NCBI GenBank assembly: GCA_002224055.1
Contig: AZLU01000074.1
Span: forward strand, 36,233 to 100,232
Direction: 5' to 3'
DNA length: 64,000 nt
DNA from: Pezizomycotina sp. ARF18
Taxonomy: Eukaryota; Ascomycota
Shown: positions 1 through 12,286 of the stretch, in pieces
How the letters are laid out: the number at the start of each line of letters is the position of its first letter
Position numbering within the stretch: position 1 is the stretch's first letter
The notes under the pieces: model-generated
What the model was told of the DNA's origin: nothing
Seen by the model: only the letters and a program-made list of their open reading frames with translations
Database searches by the model: none
Program-made: the position numbers and the translations under genes

Positions 1-1760
1 TAGCCGTCTGTTTTTTGTGCTGCAGAAGTTCCATTTTAATCCCAACAACCAACCGTAAACCTACTAACGGCAAATTAGCTCTGCAGAGCTTGCTACTCCT
101 GATAGTCTCGAGAGCGTTTCCAGTTGATTCTTAAAAATGCGAACAAGCGAAAAAAAAAAAAAAAAAAAAAAAATAGAACTTTGATATTAAGAACTAGAAA
201 AGCCTAAAGCCAGGACAGGTCGCGGGATGGATTAAGTTGATAAAGCATATAAAGCTCTGCGAATCTATTCGAAAGGGAAAAGAACGAAAACAGTAGCAAT
301 ACTTCATCCGGTATCTGAGGGGAAAGTCGCGACATTGCTGCGTAAGGCAAATCGAGTTCTTGATATTCCATCGCCTGGTCGAGTCCAAAAACGGGCATAC
401 TTCGCGTACATTGGTTTGGAGAAGCTTTGCTTCATTTGCCCGTCTTGTCTCAGCGATGGTAAAAAGACCTACTTGGTTACAGTTGTTTTAAAATAGACAC
501 CGATAAGGCAAGGTAATTTTCAGTCTTTCTAGACGCTTAAATATACCAAGGTCTTACTTCCTTTGTTATCTCTTTTAGAAAACAGACATTATTTCGAAGC
601 CAGTTCGATTGATTTTTGTGTTATATACTGCAAACAATATACTGTTTCGAGCTCAATAAATTAATTCAGGCACTTTTAAACCTCAATGATCACATTCGAG
701 GTAATCAATAATATTTGTTACCCAGCAATTATCTATAAACAGTGTATAATATTATATATTCCTATAAAATAAAAGATCCTCAGTGGATTAAAACTAATAA
801 AACCTATACTAACTATAAACGGAGGCAGGGAGGTGACTAAATAATTTAATAGTGAGGGTGGGTACAGTATAAGGGAATGATAAAATAATAAAAAAACCAA
901 ATCGGGTAACAGCCGCCTATTTTATAATAACGGGAAATAAAATAAATACTCTACAGGAGTGTAGTATTCAGAATTTACTTTAGATAAGATCTCTCTCTCT
1001 CTCTCTCTTTCTCAGAGAGAAAACAATAAACACTTATACGAATCACCACTATATACGTTCTGTGAAATAACTCCACAAAAAAAAAAAAAAAAAAAAAAAA
1101 AAGCTATATCACTCGGGCCATGGACGATACACTTTAAAATTACTGTGTTGTACTTTTAGTATTAGATACACACACCAGAATTTTCAAAAGATATGCAGAA
1201 GGCTATTTTTATTTATAATAATAATAATTGTAGTAATAATAATAATGTACATATAATATCTTACTCCATACTCGAGGGAAGAAAATTATCTCTCGCTCGT
1301 GGCCGCGCAGTAAAATAAAATATTCAGTAAACTACTTTGACACAAACTTATAATAAATAGGATAAGTGAAGAGAGGAGACTGAAAAGGAACGAAATCGCA
1401 CTCGAATAGAGTATTTTATAAACAACCTCGCCTAATCTTGCGAATATTATTATACATTTTTTTTTTTTTTTTTTTTTTTCTGATCAAAAAAACAATATAA
1501 AATACCATTTCCTCAAAGTGGTCTCAAAAAAAAATTTTTTTTTTTAGCTGTCATCCATAGACCATCATACAGTCTGAAGGCACCGCGGCGTCAGACGTAA
1601 CCGCCGAACCACCGAGACTTGAATGAAACCAGAAACTTTTAAAGCTCGAGCTCCGCTACTGGCCACTAGTTTAAAAGAGAAAAATATGAACTCTTCAATT
1701 ATTTACAACGTCATTTTACCGAACGAACCTTCAAAGCAGGCTAGTAGTGATACTGCTTGA
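1..1760. other. AT-rich non-coding region
   Basis: No supported gene. The stretch is AT-rich and carries long homopolymers: A24 at about 150-173, A26 at about 1077-1102 and T23 at about 1457-1479. There is a (TC)n microsatellite near 990-1010 and an AAT-type run near 1217-1245. Two short overlapping minus-strand open frames near 200-400 have no recognisable domain, and I do not call them. The last part should contain the promoter of the amidohydrolase that follows. Confidence 0.6.
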
Positions 1761-3275
1761 ATGGCCATGTATGCATGTAGAACCGTTCGAAAAAGGAGTC
1801 CTCTCCTCGCCAACAGCGTCGTTCCGAAGCATCGAGGGTAAATATTAAAAGTTGAAGCTTCGAAGGTTTCATATATCGACGGTAGAGGCGGCCTTCTCCT
1901 CCCGTCGCTTTGCCATTCGCACATACACTTGGACAAGTGTTACTTGCTCGACGCGGGCAAGCGCACGTAAAAGAAGGCGGTTTCAAAGAAGCCTTCGAAG
2001 GCACGAACGAGGCCAAGAAGCGTTTTGAGGAAGACGACTTGCTGGTACGAGGCAGGAGGCTATTAAAGGAGAGCGTGACTTGCGGCGTTACGGTAATGCG
2101 ATGCTATGCCGAAGTAGATCGGACCGTGGGGTTGAAGTGCTCAAGGCTGCCGAGCAGATTCAAGCGGAAGCGGGGAGGCGGTGTCTGCGACGTTCAATTA
2201 CTGGTGTGAAAGACCTAGCCGAATATAATCGAATTTATTGCATTGGGGATTATGTTAACGAGATAAAATCAACCTCCTCTACTCAATATATAAGGGAGTA
2301 GTTTTTGCGCAGGATCCGCTATTCTCTGGAGACGATTCTTCAAATCGCGAACTCATCCTCCAGGCCTCGAATCGAAGTCGGTTTCTGTGCTCGGTTCGAC
2401 GCCTTACGTGGAGGAAAACGACGAGCTGGTGAAAGAATATCGAGTGGGCCGTTAGTACGGGTGGGTGTCTCTTCCGAAGTTGAGATCGGTTGGTTGAAAT
2501 TCACAGCTGAGAGAGAAGGAAATTTTCGTTTAGCTATCAAACACGGCTTGCACCTCGACTTCCATCTTGACGACGTTCGCATATCCCTTGCCTCATGTCC
2601 AAAGCAAATAGGCTCTAAGACCATTCATAGTTTCATCTGCACAGAGCCCGCCGGCCGCTCGTCCACCGCGCTCTGGCGATTCTCAAGTCCAAAAGTGGAC
2701 CGAGATGAACCCGGGCCCGCACCGTGCAGCTGGGCCACTGCACCCGCCTCTCCCTCTTCGCGGGTGAAGAGCTCGAGGCGCTCCGCCGTGATGTCGGGGA
2801 CCTACCTGTACACTTTGCGGCGCTCCCGCGGTCGACGTGTACATGATGGCGCTCGCCGTTCCGGTGAGACTATGGAATTCGGAGGCCATCAAGATTCGGG
2901 CGCCAGGGGAACGATCGACATCGTATCGTGGGTGCGGGATTACGGCTTCGACTGCTCGCTTGCGGTAAACAATGTGGAAACGGCTTTACGCCTCACGGAT
3001 CTGCTGATCGTTAGGACTACTCACAAGAGACGGTGGGCCACCTGCAGAGAGGCGGCGAGGATGAATGTAGGCTGCTTATGGAGTCAGTTACGTGGAGAGC
3101 GAAAGCTGGGGTAGGAGTGTTGAACAGTGAAAGTGAAAATGCAAGCCTAAGGTCGCTTGATATTGGTATTGGGAATGAAGCGGACTTTGTCATCGTTGGT
3201 AGCGGTGAGAACAAAACGGTCCAGAGCGCTGTCTTCAGCGCCAGCTACGATAGGATACGATTAAAGATGGACTAA
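1761..3275 (+). CDS. Metal-dependent amidohydrolase (cytosine deaminase-like TIM barrel)
   Basis: A fungal metallo-dependent hydrolase of the amidohydrolase superfamily, probably deaminating or hydrolysing a cyclic amide; the substrate is unknown. The metal-binding HxH reads as HSHIHLDKCYLLD at 1914-1952. The next blocks are KEGGFKEAFE, LLKESVTCGVTVMR and AEVD (about 1970-2120), then CDVQLL, an intron of about 2204-2301, and FAQDPLFSGDD. GLHLDFHLD (about 2540-2570) is the second histidine cluster. GHCTRLSLFAGEE and GDLPVHFAALP (about 2740-2820), VYMMALAVPV and a VNNV-like motif follow. The end at 3275 is in the frame GIGNEADFVIVG. These blocks lie in different frames, so at least five one-base slips occur, for example T5 at the intron acceptor near 2302. 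The start is unresolved; ATG 1761 is the nearest candidate but is out of frame with the HxH block. Family call is firm, substrate open. Confidence 0.8.
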
Positions 3276-3596
3276 AAGTTGCGAGCCGGCGCGGTGAAGT
3301 TGATATAAGATGTAAGAGAAATTAGAGCTTCTCAAATAGTTGCATAAACTATTAATATCAAGCATTCGGAAAAGAGATTAACGCTTCTGGTGATATGCGA
3401 TTAATAGCACGAAGCTTGATTGATTGGGATATGAGTGCGCCATGCAAAAGGAACCTCTATTATTCTTGAGGGTATAAAACTAAGCCATTACATCTCCTAA
3501 ACGCCTTAACCGATCGAAAAAGGTTCACAGAAATAAATGCCCTTGTCGCCGAATGCCCGAGAAAGCTACTTGAAAGAAGTTTCCTTCGCTCATTAT
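3276..3596. other. Convergent intergenic spacer
   Basis: A spacer between the 3' ends of the amidohydrolase (+) and the OGFr-domain gene (-). Both transcripts should terminate here. I see no gene and no repeat. Confidence 0.5.
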
Positions 3597-4600
3597 TCAC
3601 CTAGTAGCAAGGGCAGCCCTGGCCTTCTCTGAGTTCTTAGCCCGCTTCAAGATCATCCTCTTCCGCCTGCTCGTCAGTTGCATCAGGGGGGATAAAGAGC
3701 GGCCTCTTTGCAGCCTGGTCCAGTAGACGAACGAGTCACCGCGGAAGCGCCTCTGAAGCCTCGTGTTTGCGTCAGACAGCAGCACTTCCTTTCTAAAGTC
3801 GTCGAGCGCTTTGTAGTAAGCCTCCGCCTCGATTCCCAGTCCAAGCAGGCGCAAGCTCCTGATGATGCGCGTGATCCTCATGTTGTTGTGCCCTCCCAGC
3901 CAGTCCAAGACTTTCTCTCCTCAAAATCGTATTGGGTGTGACGGTGACGGTGCGCTCGTTGTCCTTCATATGGATTCCTAGCGTCGTTGCTCTTGACGTT
4001 GACGTCGAATCCGTAGAACGACATCAATGCGCTGGAAGGCGCGGAACAGCTGGAGCGGTGCTCAGCGCTGGCTTGGAAGACGGCTATCGAACTCTCGTCG
4101 AGGACTGGACAGTCTGACCGGCGAAATAAGACTGCTCGGGAGCGGGAAGATGACTGTATGAGTTGTGCTGGCGCTCCAGGCGTTCGTCGTTCCACGAGAG
4201 AATTTGGTTGAGCGTGCGGCCGAGCGGGTCTTACCGCCGCCGAAGAAGCCGCGGAAATTAGGGAGGGAGTTGGGCTGGACGACAGTAGAGCCGTGCAGCC
4301 GGGTGGACATGTTCGCGCTCGCCATTTCCGCTTCCGCCTCCTCTTCGTCTTCTTCAATTATGTCCTCCAAGCTAGCTCCTCCTCGTCGTAGTCGTCGTCG
4401 TAGCCGTCAAAGTCAATGTCTAGATCGTCTTCTTCGAGTTTGCACCGTATTCCAGGTTATCTCCCTCGTCTTCTGCTTCCTCTCCTTCTTGTCTTCTTTC
4501 TCTTTCTCTTCTACCTTCTCTTCCTCCTTATTGCCCTTTTCTTTTTTGTCTTTCACGAAGTGTCTAAAAACGGATGGAAGCGAGTGAACTCGAGCTGTTA
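3597..4600 (-). CDS. Opioid growth factor receptor (OGFr)-domain protein
   Basis: A fungal protein with the OGFr conserved region, whose role in fungi is unknown. The order on the minus strand is an acidic and lysine-rich N-terminus (EEDDLDIDFDGYDDDYDEEE near 4375-4435), then NFRGFFGGGK, ILSWNDERLE and QHNSYSHL. The last two correspond to the family signature of a WxDe..LE motif followed by an HxYIQWLFP motif. PVLDESSIAVFQASAE and SFYGFDVN follow, then WLGGHNNMRITRIIRSL near 3870-3905, matching the domain's HNxLRITRILxSL motif. The C-terminus is basic. The blocks sit in three frames, so several one-base slips occur. I found no ATG upstream of the acidic region, so an upstream exon may be missing from this call. 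It lies tail-to-tail with the amidohydrolase. Confidence 0.75.
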
Positions 4601-5087
4601 GCCCGATTGGACGGTTCTGTGCCTGCCTGCAGATTTGTAGTACTGCAGGAGCGGTATCCTTCGAGGATGAAGGTTTTAAATCCTGAAAGCCGGCAATGAG
4701 AAAATATATCTCTTTTTTTCTCTCCTTCCTGGAACTAGCTAGACACTGGACTGGTACTGCCGGTTTTGAAAACCCGTAATGGAGTATCTCCTTTTTTTTT
4801 TTTTCTTCCTTGGTTAGAGACGGTGTTAAACAAAGAGATGGAAGGAGTAACTGTTGTTGACTGGATTAAAATGGTAACAAAGAGAAACAACACAACAACG
4901 CAAACAATCCAGAGAGAGTTCCAACAGAAAAGGAGTCAACTTGAGTCGTTCTTACCGATAGTGTTTATATTTTATTTCGCTATAAAGAACAAGAGGCAGA
5001 AAAAGCACCAAACGTGTAACCAATTTACTTTAAGTGCTCATACGGCATTACTTGGTAGCTACTCTCTGGGAAGCTTTCTTTCTTCTT

Positions 5088-5129
<42 letters not shown>

Positions 5130-6080
5130 TTGCTTTGGTTGTCAGCCTCGCGTGCTCTGCGTTGGCGTTGGTTTTCTTTTTTTTTTCGTTATTTATTCTT
5201 TGACTCTTAGAAAAACCTCGCAATTATAATTCGCCGCCTGGAAAGCCTAACCCCCTGTATCTGCCGACCATTTGAGACGTGAATCTACGGGAAAAAGGCT
5301 CAAATTGAGAATTATTGAGAGCTACTCATGCTTATCTTGCCCTGTAGTAGTATAAACAAACACAGATATTAGTATTTGATATATACTAGCATGCTACTAT
5401 CAGATATATCGATAGCTATTTCATAACCCGTGGAACTTTCCTTGCAGGTCCTCTGCCAGGCGGCTAGCTTACGTTCCGTTGGCGCACAGACCCCTTTTCG
5501 AACATGCTGCCCCCTGCCAAGGAAGAGAGTCCTTCGGTAAAGTCAAGTACCAGCTAACCCATGTAGGCAGGCAGCCTGGCAGCAGTAAGGTCGCGCGACG
5601 GACTGGTGCCCCGAACTTTCTATAACGTGCACGCGGAGTCGAGGCCTAGTCGCTTCCTGAAAACAAACAGCCAACAGCCAACACCTTTTGTTGCATTTTG
5701 GAACAGAAGCGTCATCGCCGTTTTATCTGCGGTTAATTACCCATCTTGTTTGCTAATATAAAGTGTATATATCCATTGCGTTCTATTGAATGAAAGGAAA
5801 CTGTAGTGTTTCCTGCCGCTGAGAATGAAGGTCCCTTTTCTGCCCTTTCCCCCTTCTTCAAGCGGAACATCGAAAGGCACGAAAGAGGATATAACATCAC
5901 TCCACCATAAAGAAATTTCTATTAAAGGAGCGGATTTGTCCTCGCGTGGGCTTTTGAGAATCCAAAGAAGCCCTTGAGCCCAGTATCTCAAGGAATCACA
6001 AGTCGGTGCTCCACAAATATAGAAACAAGGAGGAGGAAAGCTGTTAAAACAAAAAACTGGTACTCCAACACTTATCTAGC
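4601..6080. other. Long AT/T-rich spacer with a T39 tract and a GC-rich patch
   Basis: The upstream region between two divergent genes (OGFr-domain, minus; Myb-like, plus). A T39 run lies at about 5090-5128. A patch at about 5440-5660 is clearly more GC-rich than its flanks and repeats AGGCAGGCAGCCTGGCAGCA-like motifs; it may hold promoter elements. No coding frame is convincing. Confidence 0.5.
5090..5128. repeat. T39 homopolymer
   Basis: An uninterrupted run of about 39 T in intergenic DNA, among the longest homopolymers in the window. Confidence 0.9.
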
Positions 6081-6500
6081 ATGGCATCACCGTCCAAGTA
6101 TTGGTCCGTTGAAGAAAAGGTAAGCAAACAAACATGAAAACACATTATACCTCTTGATATTTGATACTTGTTCCAGCTAATATGAAACACTGAAAATTTA
6201 AAATAAAAATAACCCAACACGATTCGTTTAGTTGGCTCTCTGTATGGCGGTCATAAGGCAGCACAAGTACTCCGTGAACTGGCAGACGCTCGAACTGCCA
6301 GCAGGTCGCACCCGCGGAGCTTCACAGTTCTGCTTCCACACGATGAAGAAGGAAGCCGAGGGGATTCATATGGCCACGGGAGAATAAATCCCAGACTCCA
6401 CGCCAATGAGCACGCCTCGAAACCGCAAGAAGGAAGGACTCGAAGAAACGCAAAGCGCCTGAGGATGAGGATGAGGTCGAGGATGACGACAGCGACTATT
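6081..6500 (+). CDS. Small Myb/SANT-like nuclear protein
   Basis: Exon 1 (6081-6119) encodes MASPSKYWSVEEK. A clean GTAAGC..TTTAG intron (6120-6231) follows, and exon 2 continues in phase with LALCMAVIRQHKYSVNWQTL and ELPAGRTRGASQFCFHTMKK. The spacing W..EE...L......Q....NW......GRT..A...... is that of a single Myb/SANT-type repeat, about residues 8-55. The tail ends KKRKAPEDEDEVEDDDSDY at 6500, a basic patch then an acid stretch typical of fungal nuclear proteins. Two one-base slips (about 6385 and 6440) are needed to reach it. The full product would be about 100 residues. Its target is unknown. Confidence 0.72.
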
Positions 6501-7806
6501 GATAGTCTAGACATTTAGAAGCTAGCCGAATACGTTTGGAAAACGACGTCGGTCTATCAAGTATTTGAACAGGAGCAGCGTAGGTAGTATATACGTAGCA
6601 CGGGCAAACTGGGATTCTCTTTCTTTTCTCCTCTGTTTTCTCCTCTGTCTTTTCTCCTCTTTCTTCTCTCCTCTTTCTTTCTCTTCTCTATTTTTTTTTT
6701 TTTTTAGTCTTCATCATCTTCATCTCTAAAGCACATCCATACATTCATTTCTGACAGAAATAGGGGAAGAAAAGAACAACAATTGATGTCTGGTTCTTTC
6801 TCGTATGCACTACTATATGCCTGGCCAACTTATCCTTTTGCCACTTACCTAGTATCGAATAATAGAAAGAGACGAAACATTTTAGCCTGTCACCCTATTT
6901 CTTCTCATTTATCCGTTGACATTTAACCCTTTTAAAATATATTGAAACTACAGTCCCCATGTCTTCTTACTGTAATTTGGGAATGGGATGTTTTTTGTTT
7001 CTCGCTTAAAACGAAGCTTCGGAACCCACTCTTTTGACGTTGGAAAAGTTGAAATTCCCCGTCACTTTTCCAGACTGGGGAGTCAAATCTCTCCGTGGGC
7101 TGCAATTTTTGTTTGACAGGAGTCATTTGAGCAGGGAATACCGTGATATTCTTACCTTGTATGTATCACAGCTATATTTATATTCATCTTGTCCGGAGGA
7201 GTGTTTGAGGAAGGAAAGAAAGAAAGAAAGAAAGAAACAGAAAACGAGTTCCAGGATGTGTGCTGAACCTGGGAAGGATTGCAAGGACCACAATCCACTA
7301 TCACCAAGTAAGTAGTTGATAATCTTAAGAACCTCAGTAGGTATACGAATATGATATACTGGTATTTTTCAGCAATTCACCTGAATAGCTAGTAGCCATT
7401 TGCGCAACTGTGATACTGCTCTTGTACGCGCTGTCTCCGATTTTTTTGATTCCTTTTAATAACCTTTTTCATGCATATGAGGCGGTGTGAAAGTTGCCTC
7501 TCTGCAGTGTCGGACGAGCTTGCGCTGAGAGAAAATAGAATAAGGAAAGAAGCAGCGCGAATCGGCTAGAATGGGAAAAATAAGCAAGCAAAGCATGTAG
7601 CAGCGATATAAGGCAGTGTGAAGCATGCATTACATATTTTGTGGCGGGTACAGACCAGACCGTACATCACATATGTAGAAATTTGGGCAGCTTAGAACAG
7701 TGGAATATTCTTAGCAATATTATTTTTTATTTTTATTTTTATTTTATTTTTAACGCAAATCGACGCGGCAGCCGCATCCTTTAAAAAAAAAAAAGAAGTG
7801 AGAGAA

Positions 7807-7851
<45 letters not shown>

Positions 7852-8320
7852 AAGAAGAGATAAACCGGGTTTAAAAAATTCTTTCCCTTTCTTGATCTTC
7901 TTTCATTCAATAACCCTGGTTTCTCTCTCTGTCGCCCTCTCTCACTTGACCTTTTTTTTTTTTTCAAACTCCTAAACCTGCACGAACATTATTAACTGGT
8001 ACACGTATACCCATTTTAACCCTAGATCTATATTATTGCAATTAGCCCTAGTCTTTGTACCTTTCTTAGGGCCTGAAAAGAAAAAAAAAAAAAAAAAAAA
8101 AAAAAACCATCATTAGGGAGTGAACAGCGAGAGAGAACGGAATCTCGCTATTCAACCAGTATTCCTAAGGGCGGCCTGCAGCGTTTCTCCCACTTGCGTT
8201 GATTTTTCGAAGCAGCAAGTAGCGGTCTGAACGAAGCTTGACTTGAGCCGCCAAAAAAAAAAGCACGAAAAAAGAAGACCCAAAAAAAAAAGAGGCCAAA
8301 AAGCAGGACAAGGAGCAATC
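6501..8320. other. Non-coding spacer with A41 and GAAA repeats
   Basis: No supported gene. It contains a pyrimidine-rich stretch (6610-6705), a (GAAA)n microsatellite near 7215-7240, ATTTT repeats near 7720-7752, A41 at about 7809-7849 and A26 near 8080-8106. A short plus-strand open frame at 7034-7315 has no family features and is not called. The final part should contain the NMA111 promoter. Confidence 0.5.
7809..7849. repeat. A41 homopolymer
   Basis: An uninterrupted run of about 41 A in the spacer before NMA111. No target-site duplication or retroelement sequence is visible beside it, so it does not look like a retroposon tail. Confidence 0.9.
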
Positions 8321-9024
8321 ATGGACACGAACGGCGACACGAGATCAAAGAGGAGACACTCCGGTTCGACACATCTGGTCAGACCTAATAAGCACGTTTA
8401 AGGATGAGCACTTCGACTTTGAGGAAGCCGGCCCGAGCTGGAGCGCACGACTTTAAAAACCACACCAACCCAGACGAGGACATGGATGCTATACAGAGAG
8501 CGCTCCTGGCTGCGCTGGAACAGTCTCAGGCCGAGGCAAGGATGATACCGCCGGCCGTCGCCGGAGATTCGTGGAATGGCAGAGGACAATCGAGCACGTG
8601 GTTCGCAACGTCGTTTCCATCCGCTTCAGCCAAACCTGTTCGTTCGACGCGGACCCGGCTCTCTAACCAGCGAGGCCACGGGCTTCGTAGTCGACAAGAT
8701 TAACGGTACATTCTAACGAACCGACATGTCGTGTGCGCTGGTCCGTTTTGGGGTTACGCTGTGTTCGACACCACGAAGAGGTATGCATGAAGTTTCCCTG
8801 CGATGATCAGAAGACAAAAAATAGATGAGGCGTAATAACCCACGGCGGGTTCTAACATAGTAATCCTGGACCCACAATCTGTTTCTAGTGCGACGTATAC
8901 CCTGTCTACCGTGATCCAATCCACGACTTCGGTATCCTGCGATTCGACCGAAGCTATCAATACATGGAAATTGGTGCTTTGGAGCTTCGACCAGACCTGG
9001 CTCGTATGTTCAATCCCACTTATT

Positions 9025-9063
<39 letters not shown>

Positions 9064-12000
9064 GAAAGAAATCTCCCCCAATTTTGGCTGGCGTTTATAT
9101 TAAAATTTCACCATGACGATTAAGTTTTCAATTACTAACGCTCTAAACCTAGCGTGGGAGTGGAGATCCGCGTTGTCGGAATGACGCTGGAGAAAACTCA
9201 GTATATTATCTGGTGTCATCAGTCGCACTGACCGCAACGCCCGGACTACGGGATGGCTATAACGATTTTAGTACGACGAGTTAGGTCCCTTTGAGAGATG
9301 CTTCCACTGCTAACATGCGCATTTAGACACGAATTATATCCAAGCCGCAGCCTCGGCGAGTGGAGGTAGTTCTGGATCGCCTGTTGTAAATGTGGATGGT
9401 TATGCGGTAGCTTTGCAAGCTGGCGGCAGCTCTGAAGGTTGGTTTTCTTCAATAGATAAAAATAGTAGTAATAATCCTAAGCTAACACACAAAAGCCGCT
9501 ACCGATTATTTCCTTCCTCTCGATCGACCTCTAAGAGCCCTACAATGTATACAAAAAGGAGAGCCTGTTACTCGTGGAACTATTCAATGCCAATGGCTAA
9601 TCAAGCCATTCGACGAGTGCAGGAGGCTCGGTTTGACGCCGCCGTGGAGGCAGCCATACGTGCCGATTTTCCAAAAGAGATCGGAATGCTTGTAGCTGAG
9701 ACGTCTTACCTGGCGGCCCTGCTCACAACCATATCGAGGAAGGAGATATTTTGGTCAAAATAAACGGCGAGCTTGTCACGAAGTTTTTGATTGTGGATAC
9801 CATACTAGATACCCACGTCGGCCAGAAGATCAACGTTCTTGTGTCGCGCGGAGGACGGATATCGAGATCGAGTTGACCGTAGGGGATCTACACCAATAAC
9901 ACCGGATAGGTTTTTGACCGTCTGTGGCGCTTCTTTCCATAACCTCTCCTACCAACTTGCCAGAGTATATGCGATACAAGTGAAAGGAGTGTATGTTGTG
10001 AACCCGCCGGAACGTTCCGCTTTGATGGGTCAGACAAGGCTGGCTGATACAGGTAAGAAGAAGAAGCATGATGATATCCTCTACGCTAGAACTTCGTAGT
10101 TAACCTTATACATTGCGTTTTAGTCCGTGAATAACGACAAAACACCAGACTTGGACATTCATCGAAGTCATGAAGAGAATACCAGGTTAATTGAGCAAAA
10201 CTTTATTGAAAGATTATCAAGGCTTGAATTGTGGCTAACAGTATTTAGATCGCGCCCGTTTGTCGTACCTACCGTCATCTCCGAGATCTGCATACGCTCA
10301 ATACCTCCATTCTACAGATTGACAGACACTGGTCCTCAAAAATGAGACTTGCTATTAGAAACGGTAACTGATTGCTTTACAAAGACGACCCTATTGTCCA
10401 TGCTAATCTATTTTAGACCGTACTGGTTTGTGGGATTTTACGATTGGCAGACCCTCTACCTCCTACGCCCTCGTGCCTCGCTCGGCGCAGTTCATCAAAC
10501 TAGATAACCCAAGTTTTCCAAAGCTTCAGAACTAGTCAGAAGTTTCGTCCGAATCACTTGCGATATGCCTGTAAAGATCGATGGATTTCCCTTACCGAGG
10601 AAGGTATGTAAATCTTTATAAAAATTGACGATGAAGTAGACGTATATATTGAATTTTTGTTTGTGTATCGTGTAGGTTGGATTCGGCCTTGTGGTGGACG
10701 CGGAGCGAGGGCTTGTCATTATATCCCGAGCTTTCGTTGCCGTACGATTTATGCGACATCATCGCACCATTGCCGAGTCTATAGTAGTCCCAGGAAAGGT
10801 ATGTATGGCGTTCCGAAGCTCTGCCGTGATATTTCGAGTGACGTAACGGCTAATTATCCCAGGTTATCTTTTTTAACATCCTTTACAAAATTACGCTATT
10901 TTCAGTATGACCCAAGCATTGTCGATGCCCCTGTTCAGGCGGCCAGATTAAGCACGAGCAACGTTCAAACAGCTCCTCGACGGTGTTCTTCGGCTTTAAT
11001 CACAACCAACGCGTTGTCTGTGCGAAAACGACGTAACGGATATTACCACCGTTGCTGTCCCGGCAATTCCTTTGCACCAAGGTACCGCGCGATAAACTTG
11101 GATGCGATCACCGTAGATACGAGTCTGAGCGGACAATGCGAAGCGGCGTGCTAGCAGCCGAAGACGGAACCGTCCAAGCCCTATGCTCACTTACCTCGGC
11201 GATCGGTCGCACAACAACAAGGATGTGGAGTACCACCTAGGGTTAGCTACCCCTTCTATCCTGCCCGTGATCGCCAAATCCAAAAGGGAGAGATTCCAAA
11301 CCTGCGCATTCTCGACATAGAACTACACACGGTCCAGATGAGCCAAGCTCGAGTTATGGGTGTTTCGGAAGAGTGGATCAAGAAAGTAGAGGTCGACAAT
11401 CCGAACGGCATCAGCTCTTCATAGTACGCAAGGTTTCTTGCGGGCACGACCAGACACTCGAAGAAGGCGATCTGATTCTTAGTCTGAACAACAAGATCAT
11501 GACGAGAATTACGGACATGGATGTCATGTACGATAAGGAATACCTTGACGCGGTAGTCGTAAGAAATTGTCAAGAACTTTCACTGCAGGTCCCAACCGTG
11601 CCAACGGGAGACCTAGAACCGACCGCGTTGTCGTCTTCTGCGGTGCAGTCCTCCACCGGCCTCATCACCCGTCAGGCAGCAGATCAGTGCGCTGCATTCT
11701 GAGGTTTATGTTCTGCTAGGGTATGCGCATATTCCCGTAAAATTGTCTATCACGATCGACGACCACGCTTGCTGACCAGATTATTCTCTCGAAATAATAG
11801 GCCCGTGGATCTCCGGCATTCCAATACGCACTGTACCTACGAATTTCATCCTCTCAGTCAATGGTGTGAGGACGGTCGACCTTGATACTTTCCTGGAGGA
11901 GGTCTCTAAAATTCCAGACAATACATGTTAGTGATTATCTACCTTTCCTTCGTTAATTTTTGATCAAGAAGGTTCTCAATTTATACTGACTTAATTATCA

Positions 12001-12286
12001 ACAGATTTTCGACTAAGAGTAATCACGTTCGATAGTATCCCATTCGTTATTACAATGAAAAAGAATGAGCATTACGTAAGAAATACTCACCTTTTCTTTC
12101 TTCATTCTCTTGTAGATGATATATACCGGAGACCTATTGCTGACTGTTTACAATTTTTTACAGTTCCCGACCATGGAATTCATTAAAGATCCAATGAAAC
12201 TTGTGGCTGGAAGCGTCTCACGCACGAGCATGGAAAGTACATTCAGGTATAGAGGTGTTCTGACGGATGGTATGGATGTCTGGTGA
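8321..12286 (+). CDS. NMA111: Nma111/HtrA-type nuclear serine protease with PDZ domains
   Basis: The fungal Nma111 protease, linked to apoptosis-like death in yeast. The catalytic triad is visible: His in [15 protein letters not shown] (about 8715-8760), Asp in FGILRFD (about 8922-8942) and Ser in GGSSGSPVV (about 9362-9388). PDZ-like parts follow: [40 protein letters not shown] and [11 protein letters not shown] read as DTFIEV-type in another frame. The second half-repeat has [53 protein letters not shown] and [13 protein letters not shown]. It ends [14 protein letters not shown]...GMDVW at 12286. Introns traced include 8781-8888, 9004-9152, 9280-9326 (only 47 nt), 9438-9495, 10053-10123, 10186-10248, 10364-10416, 10604-10675, 10799-10862, 11721-11800, 11927-12004 and 12076-12163. 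About ten one-base slips break the frame. The N-terminus before the protease domain is weakly conserved, so the ATG at 8321 is tentative. Confidence 0.92.

Noticed and set aside
204-398. A minus-strand open frame reading MEYQELDLPYAAMSRLSP
   Set aside because: Only 64 codons, no splice context and no family signature.
7809-7849. A retroposon or SINE tail at the A41 run
   Set aside because: No reverse transcriptase, Pol III boxes or flanking duplication can be seen; similar runs occur all over the window on both strands.
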